Below, piece by piece: positions 44,170-53,130 of a stretch of 64,000 nt of DNA; positions within the stretch are counted from its first letter, which is position 1; each line of letters begins with the position of its first letter. The stretch comes from Hymenobacter siberiensis (GTDB taxonomy: Bacteria > Bacteroidota > Bacteroidia > Cytophagales > Hymenobacteraceae): NCBI RefSeq assembly GCF_018967845.1, contig NZ_JAHLZZ010000001.1:3038001-3102000 (forward strand), given 5' to 3'. A program made the position numbers and the translations under genes. The notes under the pieces are model-generated. The model searched no databases. It was not told the origin of the DNA and saw nothing but the letters and a program-made list of their open reading frames with translations.

Positions 44170-44876
44170 AGGGGCGCGAGTCGGTGCCATTCGTGGGCAA
44201 TGTTGCGCATCAAAAGCGCATTGTCAAATACCACCGAGCCGGCGGGGAAAAGTGCTTCATCGGCGAAATAGCTGGAATAAATCTGCTCAACTGCCAGCGG
44301 CGATACCTGCCATTCGCTTGTAGTCAGCTCTACGCCATCGCACCCTTCGCCATTAGCTTTCGGTGAATAACCCGCTGAGCCCTGCCGATAAAAATCGGAA
44401 GCTTGGGACGGGCTGGAAAAAATGCTTGAGGCTGGCCACTCGGTCGTTTCGCTGGCTTCAACGGCGAGGTTATTGCCATCGGGGGCGTGGAAAGCAATGG
44501 CATAATTACCGGCTCGCTCCTTCACCCGAAAATTGCTGTGGTAGTGCTGGCCTAGCAGTTGGTTACCGAGCACATAATTGAGCCGGGACGAAGTATCTCG
44601 ACGGGGGATATATACGCCGGTGCGCAATTTGCTTTCGACATCCCATTCCATGGCAATACGATGCGCGCCGTTTTCGGATGTCAGCCCAAATGCGGCTGGC
44701 AGTCCCTTGGGCCGTGCCTCCTTCAAGCGAATCAGGCAGATGCCCACCATGGCATGGCCTAGGACTAGTTGCGGCCGGAAAGGAGCCGGAAGCAGTTTGC
44801 TCACCACGGCTTCGTCGGCCCTGAAATTCAGAAGAATTCGGCGGTCGATGAGGCCGGTCAGGGTCGGGATTCTCAT
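44166..44876 (-). CDS. DUF2071 family protein (YqjF-like)
   Basis: The product is 236 aa from ATG 44876 (MRIPTLTGLIDRRILLNF). The start LIDRRILLNFRADEAVVSKLLPAPFRPQLV is the DUF2071 signature; later GHAMVGICLIRLKE and YHSNFRVKERAG fit the same acetoacetate-decarboxylase-like beta fold. The function of this family is unknown. It overlaps the last bases of the broken MFS gene on the other strand. Confidence 0.85.
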   Translation of the reverse strand: MRIPTLTGLIDRRILLNFRADEAVVSKLLPAPFRPQLVLGHAMVGICLIRLKEARPKGLPAAFGLTSENGAHRIAMEWDVESKLRTGVYIPRRDTSSRLNYVLGNQLLGQHYHSNFRVKERAGNYAIAFHAPDGNNLAVEASETTEWPASSIFSSPSQASDFYRQGSAGYSPKANGEGCDGVELTTSEWQVSPLAVEQIYSSYFADEALFPAGSVVFDNALLMRNIAHEWHRLAPL

Positions 44877-44962
44877 GGTAAAGCCAGGACTGTTGAATCC
44901 TTCATTGGCGATGACGCAGGGTTGGCCCCGATATTTTACCCATCGGCAAGTGCCTAATGAAA

Positions 44963-45003
44963 AAAGGAGTGGGCCAATCACCTCGTGGCTGGTCCGCTCC
45001 TTT
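44963..45003 (-). terminator. Candidate terminator downstream of kynA
   Basis: AAAGGAG at 44963-44969 pairs with CTCCTTT at 44997-45003, extended inside by GGGCCA/TGGTCC with mismatches. On the minus strand it ends in a short U-run, 20 bases after the kynA stop. Confidence 0.5.
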
Positions 45004-45022
45004 GCAATTTTTAGCGGGAGGG

Positions 45023-46018
45023 CTAAACGTCTATACCCGTTTCCTCCAGCACACTATCCACCCAGGCTTTGCCCCAGTCCTCCAGCTCCTGCTTGGTCCA
45101 GAGCTGGGGGTAGAAAATGCGGCGCTGAAACTTGGGGGGCAGGTAGCTGCGCCAGTTGGTGCCACCGGTGGCGGCCACGTCGGTGGGGTTGCGCTGCAGG
45201 TAGCGCACCGCGGATTTGAAGTGCATCAGCGGCCAGTTCACGTTCACGCTGATGTCGAGCTGGCGCAGGGCGCGCAGCAGGCGCGGGTGTTGGCGTTCTT
45301 CTGCGGGCAGGCGCTGTACCACGGCCCACACGTTGCGGTGGTGGTAGGCCTCGGCGTGGCGCACGAGGTCGGCGGTGTATTTGCGCTCGAATTCGATGAG
45401 GGTGAGGGCCTTGGCTCCGCTGGCTTCGACGGTGGCCCCGGCCTTCCAGTAAATGCAGCCCAGCAGCTCGTCGTAGTCGTAGGCCGAGGCCTTGCCCAGG
45501 GCCTGGCGCTTGGCCTCGTCGGTGAGGTTTTCGAGGCTGGTGCTGGCAATCTCAATCATGCGGTACTGCACGCTCTGGAAGCCTGAGGCGGGCATCAGGG
45601 CCATGCGGAAATCGAGAAACTGCTGCTTGTCCATGCCATCCACCATGACATCGAACGAGTCAATGAGGTTGTCGAAATAGCGGTTGATGCGGCCCAGGCG
45701 CAGCACAACTTCACTCAAAGTCGGTTGCGGGAGGTTGCCAATCTGTTCGTATTCACAGAGGCAGAGCTTGAAATACAGCTCTGAAATCTGGTGATACATG
45801 ATGAAAATCCGCTCGTCGGGGATGTTGGTGAGGGGGCGCTGGAGAGAGAGTAGGGTGTCTAGTTTGATGTAATCCCAGTAGTTAATGTATTTAGCGTGGT
45901 AGAGACCTTCGAGGTAGGCGGCCAGGTCTTGGCCGTCGGGGGCGTATTTCTCCTGAAGTCGGTGCAGCTGCGCCAGCACGGCGGGAGAAAAATCCTCCTG
46001 GGTGGGAGAGGGGGACAT
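45023..46018 (-). CDS. kynA: Tryptophan 2,3-dioxygenase
   Basis: This heme enzyme opens the indole ring of L-tryptophan, the first step to kynurenine. The 331-aa product starts at ATG 46018 (MSPSPTQEDFSPAVLAQLH). Family marks are YINYWDYIKLDTLLSLQRP, MYHQISELYFKLCLCEYEQI, SGFQSVQYRMIEIA and DISVNVNWPLMHFKSAVRYLQRNPTDVAATGGTNWRSYL near the end. The longer frame to 46096 is not needed. No other kynurenine-pathway gene is in the window; the divergent neighbour is sdaAB. Confidence 0.93.
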   Translation of the reverse strand: MSPSPTQEDFSPAVLAQLHRLQEKYAPDGQDLAAYLEGLYHAKYINYWDYIKLDTLLSLQRPLTNIPDERIFIMYHQISELYFKLCLCEYEQIGNLPQPTLSEVVLRLGRINRYFDNLIDSFDVMVDGMDKQQFLDFRMALMPASGFQSVQYRMIEIASTSLENLTDEAKRQALGKASAYDYDELLGCIYWKAGATVEASGAKALTLIEFERKYTADLVRHAEAYHHRNVWAVVQRLPAEERQHPRLLRALRQLDISVNVNWPLMHFKSAVRYLQRNPTDVAATGGTNWRSYLPPKFQRRIFYPQLWTKQELEDWGKAWVDSVLEETGIDV

Positions 46019-46249
46019 GAAGAGGGGAGTGAGTGGGATGGTGGGAAAAGGCTGGGTGGGCCCGCAACAAATATCGTTAAAATACTGAGTTTGCAAAGCG
46101 CGATTTCAGGTGGCGGGCCGAACCATTCGCAACCAAAACGGCTGAAGCGCATCTTTGTCGCTGAGTTTCGGAAGAAAAGAATTTGCGCCGGAAAATTTCT
46201 GCGCGCCAAGCACCAGGCTGAATAACGGCGTGGTCCACTGCGCAACCGC

Positions 46250-46257
46250 TACTTTTA
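46250..46257 (+). promoter_or_regulatory. Possible -7 promoter element of sdaAB
   Basis: TACTTTTA fits TAnnTTTG in seven of eight positions, 32 bases before the ATG at 46289. Confidence 0.4.
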
Positions 46258-46288
46258 GCTTTCCAAACCGCACCGAAGGCATCTGCCC

Positions 46289-46969
46289 ATGGCTGAAAAA
46301 TCCAGCATTTTTGATATGATTGGCCCCGTGATGATTGGGCCCAGCTCGTCGCACACGGCCGGCGTGGTGCGTATTGCCCGGGCCGCCATTCGCATCCTGG
46401 GGGCCGTGCCTACCGAGGCGGTGGTCACGTTCTACAACTCGTTTGCCCGTACCTACGAGGGCCACGGCTCGGACCGCGCCATTGTGGCCGGCCTGCTGGG
46501 CTACGCGCCCGACGATACCCGCATCCGCACCGCGTTCGACCATGCCGAGGCGGCTGGCTTGCACTATACCTTTCAGAGCGTGGGCAATGCCTCTACCATG
46601 CATCCCAATACCATTAAGCTGAATTTGCTGGATGGTGCCACCGGCTACCGCGTGGAAGTGGTGGGCCAGAGCCGGGGCGGGGGCGTGATTCGCATTGTGG
46701 AGGTGGACGGCTTTCCGGCCGATTTTTCGGGAGCGCTGCACACGCTCATTATCGATGCCAACGACGTGCCCGGTTCCATTGCCTTCATCGCCTCGGTTAT
46801 CGCCCACGACCAGTGCAACATTGCCACCATGATGGTGAGCCGCAAGGGCCGCAACGATGCCGCCCGGCAGTTCATCGAAATGGACAGTCCCATTAAAGAA
46901 ATAACCCTGGCCTATCTGCGTCAATTAAGCTGGGTGCAGGGCATCACCTACATTCCAACGCTGGAATAA
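46289..46969 (+). CDS. sdaAB: L-serine ammonia-lyase, beta subunit
   Basis: This is the smaller subunit of the iron-sulfur L-serine dehydratase that converts serine to pyruvate and ammonia. The 226-aa product has the family start SIFDMIGPVMIGPSSSHTAGVVRIARAA and the segment YEGHGSDRAIVAGLLGYAPDD. The C-terminal 75 residues form an ACT-like regulatory domain (HTLIIDANDVPGSIAFIASVIA). The alpha subunit gene with the cluster-binding cysteines is not in the window. It is read divergently from kynA. Confidence 0.93.
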   Translation: MAEKSSIFDMIGPVMIGPSSSHTAGVVRIARAAIRILGAVPTEAVVTFYNSFARTYEGHGSDRAIVAGLLGYAPDDTRIRTAFDHAEAAGLHYTFQSVGNASTMHPNTIKLNLLDGATGYRVEVVGQSRGGGVIRIVEVDGFPADFSGALHTLIIDANDVPGSIAFIASVIAHDQCNIATMMVSRKGRNDAARQFIEMDSPIKEITLAYLRQLSWVQGITYIPTLE

Positions 46970-47042
46970 GGCTGGGGCATGTAATAAAATGCCCGGCCCA
47001 CCGATTATACCACCTCCACAGAAGCACCAATTTTTCTGCGCA

Positions 47043-48590
47043 ATGAAACGAAGGAATACGCCATTTTTTCATCGGGTGCGGCCCCGGCCGCTGGCGCTGA
47101 TGGTCGGCGTGGTGCTGGCCACGGCCAGTGCCCAGGCCCAGGCCCAGACCACGCCCGCGCCACCGCCGGCCCTGGGCCAGCCTGCGGCGGCCCCCAGTGG
47201 CCCCTGGACGCTGCAAGCGGCCGTCGAATACGCCGTGACGCACAACCTGACCGTGCGCCAAAGCGAGCTGACCGCCCAGCAGCAGGTGGCCGTGACGCGC
47301 CTGAACCGCGCCGCCCTGCTGCCCACGGCCGCTCTCAACGGTAGCCAGAGCTTTAGCTTCGGCACCAACAAAGACCCCTTCACCAACCAGTTTCAGGCCG
47401 TGAATGTGCGGGCCAACAACTTCTCGGCCCAGGGGCAGGTCACGCTGTTTTCGGGCTTTCAGCTGCGCAATACCATCAAGCAGGGGCAGCTCGACGCGCA
47501 GGCTACGCGGGCCGACGTGGAGAAGGCGCGCAACGACTTGTCGCTGAACGTGGCCTCGTCGTTTCTGCAGCTGCTGCTGGCACAGGAGCTCATCCGGGCC
47601 TCTGAGGCGCGCATGGGCACCGTGCGCCAGCAGGTGAGCCGCAGCGAAAAGCTGCTGAAAGCCGGGGCCGTGGCCGAAGGCAACCTGCTTGACAGCCGCG
47701 CCCAGCAGGCCGGCGAGGAACGCACCCTCGTGACGGCCCAAAACCAGCTGGCCCTGGCCCAGCTGGCCCTGGTGCAGCAAATGAACCTCGACCCGGCCAA
47801 CGCCCGCCGCTTTGAAGTGGTGGTGCCCACCCTGCCCGACCCCGCCCAGCTGGCCATTTCCGATGCCGAGCTGGACCCTAACGCGACCTACGAAATGGCC
47901 CGCCAGAAGCTGCCCGAAATAAAGGCGGCCGAGCTGCGCGTGCTTAGCTCCCAGCGCAACCTCGAAATTGCCCGGGGCGCTTACTATCCGCGCCTGACTA
48001 TGGCCGGGGGCGTTTCGACGGGCTTCTCGTCGGTACGGAACCAGCAGACGCTGCGCACCGACCAGTTTACGAAGGTGCCGGTTTTTGAGCTTTCGCCTTC
48101 GTCCCCGACCGGAATTGTGCCCTCGAACTTCGTGACGGTGCAACCCGCATTTGATGTACTGCCCTACAAATTTCTGGACCAGCTACGCGACAACCGGGGC
48201 GAGTTTCTGCAGTTTAACCTCACCGTCCCCCTCCTCAACGGCCTGCAAACGCGGGTGGGTGTGCAGCGGGCCCAAATCAATATTCAGCAAAGCGAGGTGC
48301 GGGCCGAGCAGGTCCGGCTGCAGCTGCGTCAGTCCATCGAGCAGAGCTACGCCGATGCGCTGGCGGCCCAGCGCCGGTTCGCGGCCAGCTCGCGGCAGGT
48401 AGATGCGTTGGCCCTGGCCTTTCGCAATGCCGAAATCCGCTTCAACAACGGCTTGCTGAACGGAACCGATTTCAACATCGCCCGCAACAATCTCACGGCC
48501 GCCGAGTCGGACATGATTCAGGCCAAGTACGAATTTTTCTTCCGCCGTAAAGTGCTCGATTTCTATCAGGGCAAGCCGCTGACTCTCTAA
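47043..48590 (+). CDS. TolC-family outer-membrane efflux protein
   Basis: The product is 515 aa from ATG 47043, with a signal peptide ending ATASAQAQAQ. Two TolC repeats are visible: LQAAVEYAVTHNLTVRQSELTAQQ ... LNVASSFLQLLLAQELI, and LPEIKAAELRVLSSQRNLEIARGAYYPRL ... LRQSIEQSYADALAAQRRFAAS. These proteins form the trimeric outer-membrane exit duct for efflux or type I secretion. It is followed by a MacA-like adaptor gene on the same strand, so the two probably form one system. No inner-membrane pump follows in the window. Confidence 0.93.
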   Translation: MKRRNTPFFHRVRPRPLALMVGVVLATASAQAQAQTTPAPPPALGQPAAAPSGPWTLQAAVEYAVTHNLTVRQSELTAQQQVAVTRLNRAALLPTAALNGSQSFSFGTNKDPFTNQFQAVNVRANNFSAQGQVTLFSGFQLRNTIKQGQLDAQATRADVEKARNDLSLNVASSFLQLLLAQELIRASEARMGTVRQQVSRSEKLLKAGAVAEGNLLDSRAQQAGEERTLVTAQNQLALAQLALVQQMNLDPANARRFEVVVPTLPDPAQLAISDAELDPNATYEMARQKLPEIKAAELRVLSSQRNLEIARGAYYPRLTMAGGVSTGFSSVRNQQTLRTDQFTKVPVFELSPSSPTGIVPSNFVTVQPAFDVLPYKFLDQLRDNRGEFLQFNLTVPLLNGLQTRVGVQRAQINIQQSEVRAEQVRLQLRQSIEQSYADALAAQRRFAASSRQVDALALAFRNAEIRFNNGLLNGTDFNIARNNLTAAESDMIQAKYEFFFRRKVLDFYQGKPLTL

Positions 48591-48592
48591 TC

Positions 48593-48676
48593 ATCTAACA
48601 AGTAACATTTGTCATTTAACAGCTGCGCGATTACACGTGAATTGTTAAGTATTAATTGATAAATGTTAAATGAAAC
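48593..48676. repeat. Palindrome with 7-base tandem words (CATTTAA type)
   Basis: Left words: CATCTAA, CAAGTAA, CATTTGT, CATTTAA. Right words in reverse complement: CATTTAA, CATTTAT, CAATTAA, TACTTAA. The two sides pair imperfectly around a GC-rich centre. It sits between the TolC-like and adaptor genes, exactly filling the gap. The same words make up the element at 56873. Confidence 0.75.
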
Positions 48677-48679
48677 CTT

Positions 48680-50086
48680 ATGAAAAACAACCGTTTACTG
48701 TATATTCTGCTGGGTTTGGTGCTCGTGCTCATCGGGGGCTACATTGTGGCAAAGAAAAAAGGCTGGGTAGGCAAAACCCCCGGCGTGGAAGTGCTGATGG
48801 CCAAGGCCGGCCCCACTAATATTGTAGAGAAAGTGAGCGCCTCGGGCAAGGTGCAGCCCGAAACCGAAGTGAAAATATCGCCCGACGTGTCCGGCGAAAT
48901 CATTGAGCTCTATGTGCAGGAAGGCGATTCTGTTCGCAAGGGCCAGCTGCTGCTCCGCATTCGGCCCGATAACTACCAGGCCCAGGTAGCGGTGCAAAGT
49001 GCCCAGGTGGGCACCCAGCGCGCCAACGTGGGCCAGGCCCAGGCCCGCCTCCAGCAGCTCCTGGCCTCGGCCAAGCAAACGGAGCTCACGTTCCGTCGCA
49101 ATTCCTCGCTGTATAAGCAGAAGGTGATTTCGCAGGCCGACTACGAAGCCAGCCAGGCCGCCTACAATGCCTCGCAGGAGGAAATTAACAGCGCCCGCCA
49201 AACCATCCGGGCTTCGCAAAGCACCGTGAGCGCGGCCTCGGCCTCGCTGGAGGAAGCCCGCAAAAACCTCAACAAAACCACGATTTACGCGCCCGTGAGC
49301 GGCACCGTGAGCAAGCTCAACGTGAAGAAGGGCGAGCGCGTGGTGGGCACCACTCAGATGGCCGGCACCGAAATCATGCGCATTGCCAACCTCAACAACA
49401 TGGAGGTGCGCGTGAACGTGAACGAGAACGACGTGAACAACGTGAGCATCGGCGATTCGGTGGAAGTTGAAGTAGACGCGTACAGCAACAAGGACGAGAA
49501 GTTCCGGGGCCTCGTGACCAACATTGCCAATACGGCCAAGGATGCCCTCACGGCCGAAGCCGTGACCGAGTTTGAAGTGCGTATCCGGCTGCTGCCCGAG
49601 AGCTACCAGCACCTGCTGCGTAACGTGCGCGGCCACATTGTGGTGCCGTTTCGTCCGGGCATGACGGCCTCCGTCGACATCATCACCGAACGCAAGGGCG
49701 GTGTATTGAGCGTGCCGCTGGCCGCCGTAACCACCCGCTCGGACTCGGCCAAAACCGATGATACCAAAAACGGCCCCCGCATGGGCGGCCGGGTCAGCGG
49801 CTCTGCCACCGCCGTGGACCCGAGTGCAAACGCGAAAAAGGTCGATATCCAGGAAGTGGTTTTCGTGATTAAGGACGGCAAGGCGGTGATGACGCCAGTG
49901 AAAACCGGCATCAGCGACTTCCAGAACATTGAGATTCTGAGCGGCGTGCCGGCCGGGGCGCAGGTGGTGACCGGGCCGTTCCGGGCCGTGGCCAAAACCC
50001 TGAAAGACGGCTCCGTCGTGGAAATCAAGGATGCCAAATCGCTCAATAAAGAAGCGCTGAAGGACGACCCTGAAGCGGGTAAGTAA
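48680..50086 (+). CDS. HlyD/MacA-family periplasmic adaptor protein
   Basis: The product is 468 aa. One N-terminal membrane helix (LLYILLGLVLVLIGGYIVAKK) anchors it. The lipoyl-like part (VSASGKVQPETEVKISPDVSGEIIELYVQEGDSVRKGQLLLRI) is followed by a long coiled coil (residues about 110-210) and a second lipoyl half (TIYAPVSGTVSKLNVKKGERV). Beta-barrel segments follow, then a membrane-proximal domain. Its tail has an insert rich in Asp/Lys/Gly. MacA-type adaptors bridge a TolC duct to an ABC pump (MacB); the pump is missing here. Confidence 0.93.
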   Translation: MKNNRLLYILLGLVLVLIGGYIVAKKKGWVGKTPGVEVLMAKAGPTNIVEKVSASGKVQPETEVKISPDVSGEIIELYVQEGDSVRKGQLLLRIRPDNYQAQVAVQSAQVGTQRANVGQAQARLQQLLASAKQTELTFRRNSSLYKQKVISQADYEASQAAYNASQEEINSARQTIRASQSTVSAASASLEEARKNLNKTTIYAPVSGTVSKLNVKKGERVVGTTQMAGTEIMRIANLNNMEVRVNVNENDVNNVSIGDSVEVEVDAYSNKDEKFRGLVTNIANTAKDALTAEAVTEFEVRIRLLPESYQHLLRNVRGHIVVPFRPGMTASVDIITERKGGVLSVPLAAVTTRSDSAKTDDTKNGPRMGGRVSGSATAVDPSANAKKVDIQEVVFVIKDGKAVMTPVKTGISDFQNIEILSGVPAGAQVVTGPFRAVAKTLKDGSVVEIKDAKSLNKEALKDDPEAGK

Positions 50087-50096
50087 GCACGAAAAT

Positions 50097-50268
50097 CCCC
50101 CTCCCTTTTTAAGGAAGGTTCTTTTCAGTAAAGCTGAAATTGGGGTGGCTGGCCTCGTTGAACGATACCCGAACGATGCCTTGCGCGAGTCGTTCCCGCA
50201 TCGTTCAACGGGTTCACCACCCCAATTTTTTTTCTGCAAAATGTCCCCTCCTTAAAAAAGGAGGGGAG
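50097..50268. repeat. Three-level nested palindrome
   Basis: Outer arms CCCCTCCCTTTTTAAGG (50097) and CCTTAAAAAAGGAGGGG (50250) enclose AAATTGGGGTGG (50137-50148)/CCACCCCAATTT (50217-50228), which enclose CGTTGAACGAT (50156-50166)/ATCGTTCAACG (50200-50210). The inner word GTTCAACGATGC also occurs in the element at 29811. It lies between the adaptor gene and gpsA, both on the plus strand. Confidence 0.8.
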
Positions 50269-50322
50269 TTTCCGTTCTTTGACGCTTCAACTTCCCACCG
50301 CAACACTATTCAGTCACCCATT

Positions 50323-51312
50323 TTGGAAAAAATTGCCATGCTCGGCGGCGGCTCCTGGGCCACCGCACTCACCAAAATCCTCAGCGAAAACGGCTCCCGC
50401 GTGGATTGGTGGCTGCGCTCGAAAGACGATGTGCAACACCTGTTGCGCACCCGCCACAACCCGCGCTACCTCTCGGCCGTGCAGCTCGACCTGAACCGCG
50501 TGTACCCCACCACCGACTTGGAAGAAGCCATTGAGGAAGCCGACTGGCTGGTGCTGGCCGTGCCGGCTGCCTTCGTGCAGCCCGTGCTTGACAAGCTGGA
50601 CCGCGATGTGCTGAAACATAAAAAGGTGATTTCGGCCATCAAGGGGATGATTCCGGGCAAAAACCAGCTCGTGACCGACTACGTGGCTGAGCGGTTCCGG
50701 CTGCCGCGCACGCAGCTTGGCGTGATTGCCGGGCCGTGCCACGCCGAGGAAGTGGCCCTCGAAAAGCAGAGCTACCTCACCATCGGCTCGCCCGATGCGG
50801 CGCTGGCGCTGGCTTTTTGTGAGCTGCTGCGCAACCGTTTCGTGAGCGCCCACCCCGCTACCGACCTCGACGGCATCGAGTACTGCGCGGTGATGAAAAA
50901 CATCATCGCCCTCACCGGCGGCATCGCCCACGGCCTGGGCTACGGCGACAACTTCCTGGCCGTGCTGGTGAGCAACGCCGTGCAGGAAATCCGTCGCTTT
51001 TTGCAGGCTATCAACCCGCAGCCGCGCGACCTTTCGGCCTCGGCCTACCTCGGCGATTTGCTGGTGACAGCTTACTCGCAGTTCTCGCGCAACCGCACCT
51101 TCGGCAGCATGGTGGGGCGCGGCTATTCGGTGAAATCGGCCCAGCTGGAGATGAATATGGTGGCCGAAGGCTACTACGCCGTGAAATCTATCCACGAGTT
51201 AAACAAGAAGCTCAAAGTGAACATGCCGATAACGGATGCGGCGTTCAATATTTTGTATGAGCGGATTTCGCCGGCCGTGGAGTTAGAGATTTTGAAGGAG
51301 AAGTTGCGGTAA
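50323..51312 (+). CDS. gpsA: Glycerol-3-phosphate dehydrogenase [NAD(P)+]
   Basis: GpsA reduces dihydroxyacetone phosphate to sn-glycerol 3-phosphate for phospholipid synthesis. I start it at TTG 50323 (MEKIAMLGGGSWATALTKIL), because the longer frame begins inside the palindromic repeat. Residues 5-14 are the nucleotide-binding loop. LVLAVPAAFVQPVLDKL, SAIKGMIPGKNQLVTDYV, GPCHAEEVA and KNIIALTGGIAHGLGYGDNFLAVL are family motifs. The length (329 aa) is normal. The next gene, DUF4259, is 35 bases away. Confidence 0.95.
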   Translation: MEKIAMLGGGSWATALTKILSENGSRVDWWLRSKDDVQHLLRTRHNPRYLSAVQLDLNRVYPTTDLEEAIEEADWLVLAVPAAFVQPVLDKLDRDVLKHKKVISAIKGMIPGKNQLVTDYVAERFRLPRTQLGVIAGPCHAEEVALEKQSYLTIGSPDAALALAFCELLRNRFVSAHPATDLDGIEYCAVMKNIIALTGGIAHGLGYGDNFLAVLVSNAVQEIRRFLQAINPQPRDLSASAYLGDLLVTAYSQFSRNRTFGSMVGRGYSVKSAQLEMNMVAEGYYAVKSIHELNKKLKVNMPITDAAFNILYERISPAVELEILKEKLR

Positions 51313-51347
51313 ATAATCTGCATTTAACTAATTAAGATACAGCGTTT

Positions 51348-51758
51348 ATGGGAGCTTGGGGACATCAGAATTTTGAAAATGATTCGGCAATGGATTTTGT
51401 CGGTGAATTCATAGAATCGCCGAATCTTGACGTTATCAATGAGGCGCTTTCGGTCGTTATCGAGGCGGGTGCGGAGGAAGAATACATTGAAGTAGATGAG
51501 GCTTCAGCAGCGTTAGCAGCAGCAGAGATTGTCGCTGCTGCTTTGGGCCAGGCTGCTACTGATGTGCCGGAAGAGTTGCCAGCTTCAATCCAAAAAATAG
51601 GGTTGACAGTTGACGATAAAATGTTAAAAAAAGCTCGAAAAGCTGTCAAGCAAGTACTGCGGGAATCGGAACTTCAAGAACTATGGCAGGAAGGCGGTGA
51701 GCCTAACGAATGGCAACAGGTGCAGGAAGGACTGTTGAAACGACTGGGCCAGGTATGA
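51348..51758 (+). CDS. DUF4259 domain protein
   Basis: The product is 136 aa. MGAWGHQNFENDSAMDFVGEFIES is the characteristic DUF4259 start, and the rest is helical and acidic (EEEYIEVDEASAALAAAEIVAAALG). The function of the family is not known. Its base composition is lower in GC than the neighbours, and its stop codon overlaps the start of the glycosyltransferase gene (ATGA), so the two are likely co-translated. Low GC and family distribution suggest it may have been acquired; that is inference. Confidence 0.85.
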   Translation: MGAWGHQNFENDSAMDFVGEFIESPNLDVINEALSVVIEAGAEEEYIEVDEASAALAAAEIVAAALGQAATDVPEELPASIQKIGLTVDDKMLKKARKAVKQVLRESELQELWQEGGEPNEWQQVQEGLLKRLGQV

Positions 51759-52627
51759 AAGTAGTCGGTTTCACCTTCGTCCGCAATGCCATCAAGTACG
51801 ATTACCCCGTGCTCGAAAGCATCAATTCCCTACTGCCACTTTGCGATGAATTAGTAGTAGCCGTAGGTAATTCAGACGATGATACGCTGGGGCTGATTCA
51901 ACGAATCAACTCCCCAAAAATCCGTGTCATCGAAACCGTGTGGGACGATTCCCTGCGCGAGGGCGGCCGGGTGCTGGCCGTGGAAACCGATAAGGCCCTG
52001 GCCGCCGTGCCGGCCGATGCCGACTGGGCCATCTATTTGCAAGCCGATGAGGTGCTGCACGAGGCCGATTACGCGGCCATCCGGGTCGGAATGGAGCGCT
52101 GGAAAGATGATAAATCCGTGCAAGGCCTGCTGCTGAACTACCGGCATTTCTACGGCTCTTACGACTACGTGGGCGATTCCTACCGCTGGTACCGGCGCGA
52201 AATCCGCATTGTGCGGCCCGATATTGGCGTGGCTTCTTACCGCGACGCGCAGGGCTTTCGGCTGGCCGATAACAGCAAGCTGCGCGTAAAGCTGCTCGAT
52301 GCCACCGTGCACCACTACGGCTGGGTGAAAACGCCCGCCGCCATGCAGCGCAAGCAGGAAACCTTCAATAAGCTGTGGTATTCCGACGAGTGGGTGGCCC
52401 AGAACGTGGCCCCGGCCGAGGATTTTGATTACAGCCAGGTTGACTCTCTGCAGCGCTTTACCGGCACGCACCCGCAGGTAATGCTGGCCCGCATCCGGCA
52501 GCAAAACTGGCGCTACGAGCACGACATGAGCCGCAACCAGCACCGGCTGAAAGACCGTTTCAAGCGTGCCTTGGAGCTGCTGACGGGCTACCGAATTGGC
52601 GAGTACCGCAACTACAAGCTCGTATAA
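51755..52627 (+). CDS. Family 2-like glycosyltransferase
   Basis: The product is 290 aa from ATG 51755 (MKVVGFTFVRNAIKYDYPVLESINSLLPLCDE). It has a GT-A type fold: FVRNA entry, LVVAVGNSDDDT, and a DxD-like element in DWAIYLQADEVL where metal would bind. HHYGWVKTPAAMQRKQETFNKLWY near residue 200 and the C-terminal helices complete the domain. The acceptor sugar is not readable. It is tightly coupled to DUF4259 upstream, and an EamA gene follows after four bases. Confidence 0.85.
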   Translation: MKVVGFTFVRNAIKYDYPVLESINSLLPLCDELVVAVGNSDDDTLGLIQRINSPKIRVIETVWDDSLREGGRVLAVETDKALAAVPADADWAIYLQADEVLHEADYAAIRVGMERWKDDKSVQGLLLNYRHFYGSYDYVGDSYRWYRREIRIVRPDIGVASYRDAQGFRLADNSKLRVKLLDATVHHYGWVKTPAAMQRKQETFNKLWYSDEWVAQNVAPAEDFDYSQVDSLQRFTGTHPQVMLARIRQQNWRYEHDMSRNQHRLKDRFKRALELLTGYRIGEYRNYKLV

Positions 52628-52631
52628 GGCG

Positions 52632-53063
52632 ATGATGAACTGGCTGCCGCTGGCGCTTCTCACGGCCCTGTGCCTGGCGCTCTACAACTTTTTCATCAAG
52701 CTCGCCGCCGACCATGTGTCGCCGGCCGTGGGCGCGGTGGTGCTACAGCTGGTCGCTGCCGCCCTTGGGGCCGCGTGGCTGCTGAAACTGAAGCTGCAGG
52801 GCCAGCCGCTGGTCGTTTCTGGCAAGGGCCTGGCCTGGGCGGTGCTCGCCGGGCTGGGCGTGGGCCTGGCTGAAATCCTCACTTTCGTGGTGTTTCAGCG
52901 GGGCGTGAATTCCTCCGTGGGTACGCCTGTGATTGTGGGCGGCTCGGTGCTGCTCACGGCCATATTAGGTCTGGTAGTGCTGCGCGAGGCCCTGACGCTG
53001 CCTCAGGCCGGGGGCTTGCTGCTGATTGTGGCCGGTATTGCTCTGCTGGCGCGGGGGCATTAA
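52632..53063 (+). CDS. Half-size EamA/DMT-family transporter
   Basis: The product is 143 aa with about five membrane helices, one EamA domain only (LLTALCLALYNFFIKLAAD, LVVLREALTLPQAGGLLLIVAGIALLARG). Full-length EamA proteins have two such domains, so this protein is expected to work as a dimer. The start ATG at 52632 is four bases after the glycosyltransferase stop; ATG 52635 is an alternative. The substrate is unknown. Confidence 0.85.
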   Translation: MMNWLPLALLTALCLALYNFFIKLAADHVSPAVGAVVLQLVAAALGAAWLLKLKLQGQPLVVSGKGLAWAVLAGLGVGLAEILTFVVFQRGVNSSVGTPVIVGGSVLLTAILGLVVLREALTLPQAGGLLLIVAGIALLARGH

Positions 53064-53065
53064 CG

Positions 53066-53129
53066 GTCATCCCGACGCAGGAGTAATCTGAGATAAATCG
53101 TGCTCAGATTCCTCCTGCGTCGGAATGAC
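53066..53129. repeat. GTCAT-type palindrome
   Basis: GTCATCCCGACGCAGGAG... at the left pairs with ...CTCCTGCGTCGGAATGAC at the right, with one or two mismatches, around an AT-rich loop. It separates the converging EamA and membrane protein genes. It has the same GTCAT ends as the elements at 6365 and 21418. Confidence 0.8.
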
Positions 53130-53130
53130 A

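Noticed and set aside
46944-48143. A 399-aa open frame opposite the TolC-like gene
   Set aside because: Antisense shadow of the TolC family gene with low-complexity composition.
48695-50239. A 514-aa open frame on the minus strand opposite the adaptor gene
   Set aside because: It is a shadow of the HlyD/MacA-like gene in a high-GC genome; its His/Gly/Val-rich sequence has no domain and the plus-strand protein is clear.
51348-51758. DUF4259 gene as a toxin-antitoxin or defence component
   Set aside because: The family has no known toxin activity and the neighbours are a glycosyltransferase and gpsA; low GC alone is not enough.
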